From: Klebsiella michiganensis
Lineage (GTDB): Bacteria > Pseudomonadota > Gammaproteobacteria > Enterobacterales > Enterobacteriaceae
Reading direction: 5' to 3'
Length of the DNA stretch: 64,000 nt
NCBI GenBank assembly: GCA_000963575.1
Contig: CP011077.1
Span: 2,232,001 to 2,296,000 of the forward strand
The translations under genes and the position numbers were made by a program. The notes beneath the pieces are model-generated. The model worked only from the letters and a program-made list of their open reading frames with translations, was not told the origin of the DNA and made no database searches. Positions 52,436 through 60,482 of the stretch are shown piece after piece. How positions within the stretch are numbered: position 1 is the first letter of the stretch; each line of letters begins with the position of its first letter.

Positions 52436-52948
52436 ATGCTCGATACCACAATGACCGACGAGCTGACGGGCCTGCTGAACCGTCAGGGCCTTATGTTTCT
52501 GGGGCAGTATGCCATGAGTAGCGCTAACCGCCGTGCGGAGCCGCTTTCGATGGTGTTTATCCACCTTAATGAGGTGGGGCAGATTAACGACAGTTTCGGC
52601 CATCAGCAGGGTAATCGAGCGCTGGTCGCTTTCTCAGAACTTATGCGCTCCTCTTTCCGTGAAACGGATCTGGTCGCCAGGCAGGGCGGAGATGAATTTG
52701 TCCTGCTTTTTAACGCGACGAATGATGAAGGGGCATTTATCGCCATGCAGCACCTGCAAGGCAAAGTTACCGACTTTAACCAGCGAGCAGAAAACCCCTG
52801 GATGCTGTCTTTCCGCTGGGGAAGCGTGGAGTTCGATCCTCACCGGCATCTCTGCCTTGAGGATGTCATCACCGAAGCCGGGCGGGCCATGTATCAGGCG
52901 AAATCTTCAGGGGCGGAGCGGCCAGGAAAAGGGTATGAGAAGCTATAA
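52436..52948 (+). CDS. Stand-alone GGDEF-domain protein
   Basis: A 170-residue protein that is only a GGDEF domain, with no sensor or membrane part. The start TMTDELTGLLNRQG is the usual domain entry. The active-site motif is present (ARQGGDEFVLLF, 84-88), but the metal-binding DxD segment reads FIHLNEVGQINDSFGHQQGN, where the first Asp is replaced by His-Leu-Asn. Catalysis may therefore be weak or lost. It may act as a cyclic di-GMP sensor or a partner of the two cyclases just upstream. A GCAGAC/GTCTGC hairpin lies in its 57-nt leader. Confidence 0.85.
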   Translation: MLDTTMTDELTGLLNRQGLMFLGQYAMSSANRRAEPLSMVFIHLNEVGQINDSFGHQQGNRALVAFSELMRSSFRETDLVARQGGDEFVLLFNATNDEGAFIAMQHLQGKVTDFNQRAENPWMLSFRWGSVEFDPHRHLCLEDVITEAGRAMYQAKSSGAERPGKGYEKL

Positions 52949-53193
52949 ACCTGCGCAATCATAATTCCTTATGATGAGGCTCTGCTAACCCTCTGGCTTA
53001 ACATGTGCCACCCGCATGCTTTTTCATTCGCTGCGCCGCGGGGCATTCTCTCTTCCTGTAAAGAAAGAGGTTACCGCGGGCAGCTTATCCATATCTTTCC
53101 TGAATAGCTGATTCCGGTGCTACGCATTAAGCTGGTCTATTCTTATGCCCGGTAATATTCCGACATGTACTTAACTAATATTCAGGAGTCGCT

Positions 53194-53718
53194 GTGCCCG
53201 AGTATCGTATTCGTTCCCTGAAGGCCTGTGAATTTGCGGCCGCCACCGCAGCATTAACTGATGTGCTGATTGACTGTGTAGCAGGCGGGGCTTCGGTCAG
53301 CTTTTTGCATCCGTTAGCCCCGGAAAAAGCGGCGGCATTCTGGGGCGAGGTTGGGCAAAGCGTGGCGCGGGGCGAACGCACGGTGATTGTGGCGGAAGAT
53401 GGCCAGGGGCACATTGTCGGCACCGTGCAACTGATTACCAGCCAGCCGGAAAACCAGCCGCACCGGGCCGATGTGGCCAAGCTGTTGGTGCATCGTCAGG
53501 CGAGGCGCAAAGGTATTGCCCAGCGCCTGATGGCCTACCTCGAAGCCGTCGCCACCACGCAGGGAAAGTCGGTGCTGGTACTTGATACCGCCACCGGTAG
53601 CGATGCGGAGATATTTTACCAGGGCATGGGCTGGCAGCGCGTAGGGGATTTGCCGCATTATGCGCTGATGCCGGACGGCAGCCCATGTTCCACGACGTTC
53701 TACTACCGCAATTTATAA
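53194..53718 (+). CDS. GNAT-family N-acetyltransferase
   Basis: A 174-residue single GNAT domain. The acetyl-CoA loop is VAKLLVHRQARRKGIAQRLMAYLEAVA (RxxGxA form), followed by LVLDTATGSDAEIFYQGMGWQRVGDLP, which is common to the antibiotic-acetyltransferase-like group that includes YhhY- and PaiA-like proteins. GTG start with AGGAG 5 nt upstream. The substrate is unknown. The gene ends just before a hairpin that also contains a matS sequence. Confidence 0.88.
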   Translation: MPEYRIRSLKACEFAAATAALTDVLIDCVAGGASVSFLHPLAPEKAAAFWGEVGQSVARGERTVIVAEDGQGHIVGTVQLITSQPENQPHRADVAKLLVHRQARRKGIAQRLMAYLEAVATTQGKSVLVLDTATGSDAEIFYQGMGWQRVGDLPHYALMPDGSPCSTTFYYRNL

Positions 53719-53726
53719 GACAGTGA

Positions 53727-53739
53727 GTGACGGTGTCAC
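53727..53739. promoter_or_regulatory. matS site overlapping a terminator hairpin
   Basis: GTGACGGTGTCAC matches GTGACRNYGTCAC at every position. With flanking A/T and seven Ts (to 53747) the same palindrome also makes an AGTGAC-ggt-GTCACT terminator for the acetyltransferase gene. One sequence may serve both roles. Confidence 0.75.
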
Positions 53740-53810
53740 TTTTTTTGCCGCGTTTATGCTGAGTTTGACGTGATATAGTGCCTGCAATATGGCAGTGACA
53801 GGCATTTAGT

Positions 53811-54746
53811 ATGGAAAACTCAGCCCTCTGGTTCCGGCAGTTTGGTGAACCAGAACAGGTCTTAACCCTCGAACAAGCGCCGCTCGCGCCGGTTATCCCC
53901 GGCACGCTACGGGTGCGCATGCGCTATGCCCCTCTCAATCCCTCAGATCTGATTCCGATTACCGGGGCTTACCGCCATAGGGTTGTCCCCCCGCGTATAG
54001 CCGGGTATGAAGGCGTTGGCGTCGTCGAGCAGGCGGATTCCCCTGCGTGGATTGGCCGGCGGGTGTTGCCTCTGCGGGGGGAAGGCACCTGGCAAAGATG
54101 GATTGACTGCCCGAGTCAATGGGCGGTGCCCGTGCCGGACAGCGTTCCGGATGAGCTTGCGGCACGCGGCTATATCAACCCCCTGGCCGCCTGGCTGATG
54201 CTTAAAAAATGGCCCGTGGCGGGGAAAAGCGTCCTGGTCACGGCGGCGGGGTCAACCTGTGCCGGGTTACTGGCGCAGTGGGCCAAACAGCAGGGGGCAA
54301 AGGAAGTTTATGGCGTTTACCGCTCGGCACAGCATCTTCCGGCGTTGCTTCAGTCGGGTATTATCCCGCTGAGTGGCGATGACCGGGGTGGCATCGCCGA
54401 AGCCGCCGGAAAAGTTGATGTAGTGTATGACGCCGTGGGCGGCGAATTAGCCACACTGATGCTCGATCACCTCAATCATTATGCGGCGTTGATTTCCTAC
54501 GGTTTACTGAGCGGGAAAGCCTTTTCTCCACGAGGGAAGAACGTTACCGCCCAGCGATTTCATTTGCGCGATACGCTGGCGGTCACCCCGGTTGAAGAGT
54601 GGCAGGGCTGGTTTATCTCCCTGTGGGAGCGGCTGCTACAAACGCAGCAGCCCGCTGTGGCGGTGTATGCGCTGGAGGATTGGCGGCAGGCGCTGGCGCT
54701 GTTCCGTGAACCTGGCCGCCAGCGCAAACCGCTGCTGAGGCTATAA
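53811..54746 (+). CDS. MDR-type zinc-independent oxidoreductase
   Basis: A 311-residue medium-chain reductase of the quinone oxidoreductase/2-enoyl reductase type. The N-terminal GroES-like domain has LRVRMRYAPLNPSDLIPITGAYRHRVVPPRIAGYEGVG in part. The cofactor domain has SVLVTAAGSTCAGLLAQWAKQQG, an AxGxxG-like loop with an S-T-C change, and DVVYDAVGG. No structural zinc cysteines are present. It most resembles mitochondrial enoyl reductase-like (MECR/ETR) proteins, and is expected to reduce enoyl or quinone substrates with NADPH. It converges on dsbG. Confidence 0.87.
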   Translation: MENSALWFRQFGEPEQVLTLEQAPLAPVIPGTLRVRMRYAPLNPSDLIPITGAYRHRVVPPRIAGYEGVGVVEQADSPAWIGRRVLPLRGEGTWQRWIDCPSQWAVPVPDSVPDELAARGYINPLAAWLMLKKWPVAGKSVLVTAAGSTCAGLLAQWAKQQGAKEVYGVYRSAQHLPALLQSGIIPLSGDDRGGIAEAAGKVDVVYDAVGGELATLMLDHLNHYAALISYGLLSGKAFSPRGKNVTAQRFHLRDTLAVTPVEEWQGWFISLWERLLQTQQPAVAVYALEDWRQALALFREPGRQRKPLLRL

Positions 54747-54749
54747 GCG

Positions 54750-55514
54750 TTATTTATCACCCAGAATGGTATTCAGGGTTTCGGCATCCGGCATACCCTG
54801 GTGCTGCTGCAGGCGGCCTTCGGCGTTCAGGTAGTAAATCGACGGCGTGGCGTTGCCGCCGAGGTCGTCCATCAGCGTCAGGTTATCTTTTAGGGCTTCC
54901 CCGATAACCGGATCTATTTTTTCCGGTTTTTGCAGCGCCAGCTTACCTTTGCTGTTCTCATAGTCGGCCAGCGTTTTGGCCGGATCTTTCGACATCAGAA
55001 TTGCCGCCGCTTTTTGCCCGCTGTCCGGGCGCAGCATCCCGACGAGAAGGACGCGGAGCTGGACTTTACCGGACTTCAGCCAGGGCTGAGCCTGTTCCCA
55101 AAACTGGGTGCAATACGGGCAGTACGGGTCGGCAAACACGTAGACAATGCGGGAGGCTTTTTCACTCCCGGCGGCTATCCAGCGGTGTTTCTCAAGATTT
55201 TGCCACATGGCTTTGGCCATCGGCGCATAGACAAATTTCTCAACTTCCGCGTCGCTCAGGTTTTTACCTTCGGGGTCGACCATGTTACCCATAATGGCGT
55301 GCTGTTTGTCCGGCGTCAGGTAAACGGTTGTGCCTTGTCCCTGATACTGCATGGCGTAACCCTGCAGGTCGCCCGGGGCTTTAAATTCCCCTTTCAGTTC
55401 GAAGCCCTGTTTTTCCAGGGCCTCTATTGGGGCGGGCAGTTTTGCGTCAGCGGCAAAGGCTGAGGCATTAAAAAGCAGGGCCAGCGAAACGGACAGGGCA
55501 GAGATTTTTTTCAT
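54750..55514 (-). CDS. dsbG: Thiol:disulfide interchange protein DsbG
   Basis: A 254-residue periplasmic isomerase/sulfenic-acid reductase. The signal peptide is MKKISALSVSLALLFNASAF with cleavage near AFAAD. An N-terminal dimerisation domain precedes the thioredoxin fold, which has the redox motif CPYC at 132-135 (FADPYCPYCTQFW) and the cis-proline loop GNATPSIYYL. CPYC (not CGYC of DsbC) and the length identify DsbG. It is kept reduced by DsbD and protects single cysteines from over-oxidation. Confidence 0.95.
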   Translation of the reverse strand: MKKISALSVSLALLFNASAFAADAKLPAPIEALEKQGFELKGEFKAPGDLQGYAMQYQGQGTTVYLTPDKQHAIMGNMVDPEGKNLSDAEVEKFVYAPMAKAMWQNLEKHRWIAAGSEKASRIVYVFADPYCPYCTQFWEQAQPWLKSGKVQLRVLLVGMLRPDSGQKAAAILMSKDPAKTLADYENSKGKLALQKPEKIDPVIGEALKDNLTLMDDLGGNATPSIYYLNAEGRLQQHQGMPDAETLNTILGDK

Positions 55515-55774
55515 CGAGCGGTCCTTAATTAAATGTTATTTTCTTCAAAGGGTAACATTCCTTTTTGCGCTAAGTCATCAGGCACATATCCAGGATAATT
55601 CGAGTGGCGGGGCAAAAAGACTTTCAGGCCTTTTTGAACAGTATTTCCGCTGCCCCCGCAGGAGCGTAGCTAACTATGTGGCTGGGGGGAGCGGGAGCAG
55701 TCCACGCACCCGCAGCTTGAAATATGCCGGGTAATACTTTCCTTTAAGTAACGGATCATTTCGGAGGTCAGGCA

Positions 55775-56257
55775 ATGACGGTCAGACGAGCAACGCTGAA
55801 TGAAGCTCAGGCGCTATGGACGATAAGAAACGAGGCCATTCGTTTTGGCTGCCGGGAGACTTATCCGGAAGATGTGCTGGCCACATGGACGCCTGATGAG
55901 ATGCCAGAGGGTTACCGAAACGAAATCGTGAAAAATCCCTTCTTTGTGGCGGAGAATGAAAACGGCGAGCCGGTAGCCACGGGTTTTTTGGATCTCAAAA
56001 ACGGGTCTGTTGAGGCCGTTTTTACCCTGCCGGCATACACCGGCCGGGGAATGGCAAAACAGATTCTCCAGGCTATCAAGCAGGAAGCCAGGTCCAGAGG
56101 GATGAGCAGATTGACGCTTTCCTCGACGCCAAACGCCCGAGGCTTTTATCTGACGCAGGGGTTTCGCGTCGTGAAAGAGGGGCTTTATCCCATATCGCGC
56201 AGCGGTACATTGCTGCGCTGCTACGAGATGGTTTGCGAGCTGGATTCTGAAATGTGA
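55775..56257 (+). CDS. GNAT-family N-acetyltransferase
   Basis: A 160-residue GNAT domain with acetyl-CoA loop VEAVFTLPAYTGRGMAKQILQAIKQEA (GRGMA) and a C-terminal LSSTPNARGFYLTQGFRVVKEG (AxxFYxxxGF), characteristic of the family. The N-terminal TVRRATLNEAQALWTIRNEAI is also typical. AGGTCAGGCA precedes the ATG. Its stop lies 11 nt before the start of the next gene, so the two are likely cotranscribed. The substrate is unknown. Confidence 0.88.
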   Translation: MTVRRATLNEAQALWTIRNEAIRFGCRETYPEDVLATWTPDEMPEGYRNEIVKNPFFVAENENGEPVATGFLDLKNGSVEAVFTLPAYTGRGMAKQILQAIKQEARSRGMSRLTLSSTPNARGFYLTQGFRVVKEGLYPISRSGTLLRCYEMVCELDSEM

Positions 56258-56268
56258 AAGGTGCCAAC

Positions 56269-56892
56269 ATGAACGACCGCATCGATTACCAGATTGAAAA
56301 GTACAGTTTCACCGAAGTAGAAGAGTCCCCGCGCCTCACCCGGCAGTGGGAGGAAGTCCGGGAGGAGTTTCAGAGAGAGCCGCAGGATGCGGAGCAGCGC
56401 CTGAGGCTGGCGTTGCTGAACGTGGACTATGTGACAAGCTTTGAACTGCCTTTTCGTCTGCTGCTCCTGCGGGCGCCTCAGTTGATCGACAAACTACGCG
56501 CCGAGCTTCAGCTTAGCCAGAAGAGCGTGGTGATCAATGACAATAAGCGGGGGGAGGTCTACAGCATAAAAGACGATCTCAGCGCCGTGCCGGACGCCTT
56601 CCGCTATCGTTTTTCAAATCGCATACGCAGAATTGATCCGGGTGGTACGCCCGCGACGGCCTACCAGCAGATCGCGTTGCAGGTCAGAAGCCCCAGAGAT
56701 CGGCTGAAAATCGCCCTTGAGGCCGGGCTTCAGGTCAATGCCCTCGACGGCTTGTTTTGGTTTGGGCTGCAGCGTATTGCGGCCGATATCTCCGTCCTGA
56801 GGCAGGCCGGGATGGCGATAATCACGGCAGAACGCATGGTCTTCGACAGCCTGACGGGTACGCTCCGCTCAATTCCTGCCTACAGTTTGTAG
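56269..56892 (+). CDS. Hypothetical protein with a C-terminal HTH-like domain
   Basis: A 207-residue soluble protein I do not recognise as a whole. The first 120 residues are charged and helical (TRQWEEVREEFQREPQDAEQR). The C-terminal part, from SPRDRLKIALEAGLQVNALDGL to RIAADISVLRQAGMAII, has the spacing of a small helix-turn-helix found in phage-type proteins (HTH_39: length-restricted winged helix with an LRxxG end). It may therefore bind DNA or RNA. It follows an acetyltransferase gene by 11 nt. AGGTGCCAAC precedes the ATG used. Confidence 0.6.
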   Translation: MNDRIDYQIEKYSFTEVEESPRLTRQWEEVREEFQREPQDAEQRLRLALLNVDYVTSFELPFRLLLLRAPQLIDKLRAELQLSQKSVVINDNKRGEVYSIKDDLSAVPDAFRYRFSNRIRRIDPGGTPATAYQQIALQVRSPRDRLKIALEAGLQVNALDGLFWFGLQRIAADISVLRQAGMAIITAERMVFDSLTGTLRSIPAYSL

Positions 56893-56970
56893 CCTGAAAT
56901 CGCACGGTGAGGAAAATGGCGCGAAAGAAATACCTTTAAGGTTGAGTGAATATCAGACCAGGAAAAAATG

Positions 56971-57363
56971 ATGAACTTCAGCCATATGCGTATTGCCCGG
57001 CCGGTGAGCAACCTTAAAAACAGTCGCGACATGTACTGCGCGGGACTCGGTCTTCAGCAAATAGCGGAATTTAACGATCACGACGGTTTCAGCGGCGTGA
57101 TGCTGGGCCGTCCGTCGCTGGGCTGGCACCTGGAATTTACTGTCTGCCAGCATCACCCGATTGCACCGCGGCCAACGAAAGATGATTTACTTGTTCTTTA
57201 TGTCCCCGACCGTGTCGAATGGGAAGCCGCCTGCGACAGAATGCTGGAAGCCGGTTTTACCCGGCGGGATGCATTCAACCCCTACTGGGATGTAAAGGGC
57301 GCAACCTTTATCGACTCCGACGATTATCGGGTTGTTTTGCAAAATAGCGACTGGTCGCTATAG
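56971..57363 (+). CDS. VOC-superfamily (glyoxalase-like) protein
   Basis: A 130-residue protein with one vicinal oxygen chelate module pair. It begins MNFSHMRIARPVSNLKNSRDMYCAGLGLQQI, then the His/Glu metal-ligand pattern appears (HM.., WHLEFTVCQ), and it ends GATFIDSDDYRVVLQNS. Such proteins bind a divalent metal and act as glyoxalases, dioxygenases or drug-binding proteins; the function is unassigned. CAGGAAAAA precedes the ATG. It converges with the SRPBCC gene 10 nt away. Confidence 0.85.
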   Translation: MNFSHMRIARPVSNLKNSRDMYCAGLGLQQIAEFNDHDGFSGVMLGRPSLGWHLEFTVCQHHPIAPRPTKDDLLVLYVPDRVEWEAACDRMLEAGFTRRDAFNPYWDVKGATFIDSDDYRVVLQNSDWSL

Positions 57364-57372
57364 CCTGCGTTA

Positions 57373-57843
57373 TCAACGCTTCAGGCCTTTTGCGTACTCG
57401 ACAAGCTGATCGACAACGATATTCCAGCCGGTGAAGAAGCCCATTTCTTCATGGGCCTGCCGGGCTTCTGGCGTACGGTGGCGGGCGATTGCCGTGTAGC
57501 GCGTTTTCCCGTTGCCTGCATCCTCAAGCAGCAAAATTGCCGTCATAAACGGGTTTACTGCCGGCTTCCAGCCCTCGCTATAGGCGTCGGTAAAAACCAG
57601 CTTTTGCCCGGCCACGATATCAAGCCAGACGCCGGTGTTGTGCATCTCCTGCCCGTCAACGTTAAACACGGTATTGAAACGCCCGCCAACCCGAAGATCT
57701 ATCTCACAGGCGGAGACGCGATGAGGGCGCGGCACAAAAAACTGTTTTATATGCTGCGGCTGGGTCCAGCATTCCCAGACCAGCCGCCCTGGAACGTCGA
57801 TCACGCGCTCCAGTTTTAAGTCAGTGTCAGCATCCAGGTTCAT
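57373..57843 (-). CDS. SRPBCC (AHSA1-like) domain protein
   Basis: A 156-residue protein of the Bet v 1/START-like fold. The N-terminal LKLERVIDVPGRLVWECWTQPQHIKQFF is diagnostic of the activator-of-Hsp90-ATPase (AHSA1) group, as are GGRFNTVF and GWNIVVDQLVEYAKGL at the end. Members bind lipids or small hydrophobic ligands. An upstream in-frame stretch of 75 codons is rejected because GAGGAA lies 5 nt before the ATG used, and the earlier part overlaps the transporter gene frame. Confidence 0.87.
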   Translation of the reverse strand: MNLDADTDLKLERVIDVPGRLVWECWTQPQHIKQFFVPRPHRVSACEIDLRVGGRFNTVFNVDGQEMHNTGVWLDIVAGQKLVFTDAYSEGWKPAVNPFMTAILLLEDAGNGKTRYTAIARHRTPEARQAHEEMGFFTGWNIVVDQLVEYAKGLKR

Positions 57844-57899
57844 GGTGATTCCTCGGGGGATATTTACTTCTATAGCCTGGCTGAAGTTTCTTTTTGTGG

Positions 57900-59303
57900 C
57901 TAAATATTTTGCTGTCCTGGTTGCCTGGTTCGCAGGCCACTTAAGCTGATGGCCAGTAACGTTGCGCCAGCGGCAACCCAAAGACTCAGGCGTATCGCCT
58001 GCGGCTCCTGCCATATTGCGTTGCCGTAAAGCGCCAGAATAATACCCACGATTGCCGCGCCCAGGCACTGCCCGAAGGTTCGCATAATGGCCAGTATGCC
58101 AGAGGCGTAGCCGCTGTTTTCCCGCGAGGCATTGGCCATCATCTCCCGGTTGTTAGGACTCTGGAAAATGCCGAAGCCAATGCCGCACACCAGGCTACGT
58201 AAACCGATGTCCCATGCCTGGGCGTGGGCAGGCAGCAGGGCTAAAAGCACCAGGCCTACCGTAAACACCCCCAAGCCGGTGGTGGCGATAAGCGCCGGTG
58301 AATGCTTGTCGGCAAGCCGACCGGCACGCGGCGCGGCGAGCATGATACCAACGGGCCAGGGCGTAAAGAGCAGGGCTGAGGCAAAAGCGCTGTAGCCATA
58401 AACGTTCTGGAATAAAAACGGCAGGGCGACAAACGTTATCCCTTGCCCGATGAATGAAGCCAGCGAAGTCATGGCCGCCAGCGAAAATCGTGCAGAGGCG
58501 AACAGCGTCAGCGGAAGCAGGGGCTGGGCCGCACGGCGCTCACGCCAGATAAAGGCCACCCCGGCAAATAATGAGATAACGCTGTAGATCAACGCCGACA
58601 TCATGCCTCCGCTCCTGGTAAAGCTGTCGGCGGCCATTATCAGCGAGCCCAACAGCAAAGCGGAAAGAAGCGATCCGGCATAATCGAAGGGCTTAGGATT
58701 GGCGGCTGTGTCACCAGCTGGCACCCGGAGGCTCAGTCCAAGCGCCGCAATGCCCAACGGTATATTCACCGCAAAAAGCCATTCCCAACCCAGCGTGGAG
58801 AGCAGCGTCCCGCCAAGCAAAGGCGCAATTGCCGTACTGGTGGCGATGAGAAAGGCATTCAGCCCCAGGATCCTGCCGAGCAGGCGGTTTGGGAATACCG
58901 ACCGAAGGATTGCCGGGGAGATGCTAAGCACCGCCGCGCCACCTACTCCCTGCAATAACCGCATAATCACTAACATATCAAGGGAAGAGGACAGCGCGCA
59001 GCCCGCGGATGCCAGGGTAAACAGGCTCAGCCCGAAAACAAATACTTGCCTGAAGCCCAGTCGGGTAGCCAGCGCGGCGAAAATCGCCAGCGTCATAGCC
59101 GTGGCAAGCAGGTAGCCATTAGCCACCCAAATGGCATCGCTCCCGGACACGCCGAGCGCTTTGGCGATAGTGGGTAGCGCGATGTTCACCATCGAACCAT
59201 CGAATACGGCCATCGTTACGGTCGTCATCACGGCAAGCATTGCCATCAGGCGCTGGCGACCGGGTAAACCTTCATCGCCTGGCTGGGTTGAAAATAATTC
59301 CAT
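57900..59303 (-). CDS. MFS multidrug-type transporter (DHA2-like)
   Basis: A 467-residue transporter with about fourteen membrane segments, the DHA2 layout. VFDGSMVNIALPTIAKALGVSGSDAIWVANGYLLATA at the start, LGFRQVFVFGLSLFTLAS after helix 2 and RLLQGVGGAAVLSISPAILRSVFP (motif C-like) are typical of drug/H+ antiporters such as EmrB and QacA. The start has AAGGA 6 nt upstream; 29 earlier codons lack support. It is divergent from a LysR gene across 140 bp, which probably controls it. The substrate is unknown. Confidence 0.88.
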   Translation of the reverse strand: MELFSTQPGDEGLPGRQRLMAMLAVMTTVTMAVFDGSMVNIALPTIAKALGVSGSDAIWVANGYLLATAMTLAIFAALATRLGFRQVFVFGLSLFTLASAGCALSSSLDMLVIMRLLQGVGGAAVLSISPAILRSVFPNRLLGRILGLNAFLIATSTAIAPLLGGTLLSTLGWEWLFAVNIPLGIAALGLSLRVPAGDTAANPKPFDYAGSLLSALLLGSLIMAADSFTRSGGMMSALIYSVISLFAGVAFIWRERRAAQPLLPLTLFASARFSLAAMTSLASFIGQGITFVALPFLFQNVYGYSAFASALLFTPWPVGIMLAAPRAGRLADKHSPALIATTGLGVFTVGLVLLALLPAHAQAWDIGLRSLVCGIGFGIFQSPNNREMMANASRENSGYASGILAIMRTFGQCLGAAIVGIILALYGNAIWQEPQAIRLSLWVAAGATLLAISLSGLRTRQPGQQNI

Positions 59304-59443
59304 CACGGTTCCTTGCCGCAGCGCGGCACGCAGTATCAGGTTGTCAGTGCAGCAAATATAGTGATACTTAAAGACAGGCGGAAGACGCATGATGTGCAGT
59401 TAATAGTTGCATCAGACGCTATATCTCTTTACAGGATGCCCTT

Positions 59444-60373
59444 ATGAATGAACCCGACCTGAATCTGCTGCTTGCGCTGGATACCTTTCTTTCTGAAGGA
59501 AGCGTGGCCGGGGCCGCACGACGCCTGGGGCTCAGTTCGTCGGCGATGAGCCGGACGTTGAGTCGCCTGCGGGCTGCAACCGGCGATCCTCTGCTGGTTA
59601 GAGCGGGAAGAAATATGGTGCTGACGCCCTATGCCGAAGCGATTCGTGACCGGGCGAGAAACGCAGCGCTCGAGGCGCGAGCCTTACTGAGCCCCTCCCC
59701 GGCAGAGCTGTCTCTTTCCACGCTGACATGCGCATTTATTATCAGAGCCAATGACGGTTTTATTGAGGCATTTGCTCCGTCACTGATCGCCGCTGCCACA
59801 GCACAGGCGCCGGGGGTCCAGCTGTGCTTTACCTCAAAACCTGAGAAAGGCCCCCGGCATCTGCGAGAAGGCCTGGTTGACCTTGAAATCGGCGTGATGG
59901 GTGAAATGGGGCCGGAAATACGGCTTCAGGCGCTGTTTCGCGATCGCTTTGTCGGCGTGGTTCGGGCCGGACATCCTCTGGCTGGGGTCTCGGAAGTTAC
60001 CGTAGAACAGTATCTTGCCTATGGACATGTGGTTGCTTCCCGCCGTATCCGCTCAACGCTCGGGCCCGTAGATGACGCGCTGGATAAAAGGGGGCTGGTG
60101 CGAAAAATTGCCGCTGTGGTACCGGGGTTTCCGGCGTCGTTAAAGGTGGCTCAGGCGTCCGACCTGATTGCACTGGTGCCATCTTCTTTTCTTCTTAATC
60201 AATCGGTTAGTGAGGTTGACGGAGATAACGCCAGGCTGGCAATGTTTGAGCTGCCGGTGAGTACGAAACCGATCACCGTTTCTCAAATGTGGCATCCACG
60301 CTCAGAGGCCGACCTCGCGCACAGTTGGCTACGCAAGCTGGTACTAAGCGTATGCCGTACCCTGGTGCCTTAG
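59444..60373 (+). CDS. LysR-type transcriptional regulator
   Basis: A 309-residue LysR regulator. The N-terminal winged helix is DLNLLLALDTFLSEGSVAGAARRLGLSSSAMSRTLSRLRAATGDPLLVRAGRNMVLTPYA in part; GDPLLVRAGRNMVLT is characteristic of the NodD/LinR-like subgroup. The ligand domain covers about 90-300. Divergent placement next to an MFS pump suggests that it regulates that pump. A TTGACA-containing region follows the stop. Confidence 0.9.
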   Translation: MNEPDLNLLLALDTFLSEGSVAGAARRLGLSSSAMSRTLSRLRAATGDPLLVRAGRNMVLTPYAEAIRDRARNAALEARALLSPSPAELSLSTLTCAFIIRANDGFIEAFAPSLIAAATAQAPGVQLCFTSKPEKGPRHLREGLVDLEIGVMGEMGPEIRLQALFRDRFVGVVRAGHPLAGVSEVTVEQYLAYGHVVASRRIRSTLGPVDDALDKRGLVRKIAAVVPGFPASLKVAQASDLIALVPSSFLLNQSVSEVDGDNARLAMFELPVSTKPITVSQMWHPRSEADLAHSWLRKLVLSVCRTLVP

Positions 60374-60482
60374 TTGACAGGTGTGACCAGGAGTATTCTG
60401 TGCTCCAGGTAATCTCCGTCTTATCGATATGCTATACTCGAGCACAACTAACAAGTGGTTTTTTTTAAGGGAATATACCGTC

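Noticed and set aside
53811..54746. Zinc-dependent alcohol dehydrogenase assignment
   Set aside because: Catalytic and structural zinc ligands are absent, so the zinc-independent reductase group fits better.
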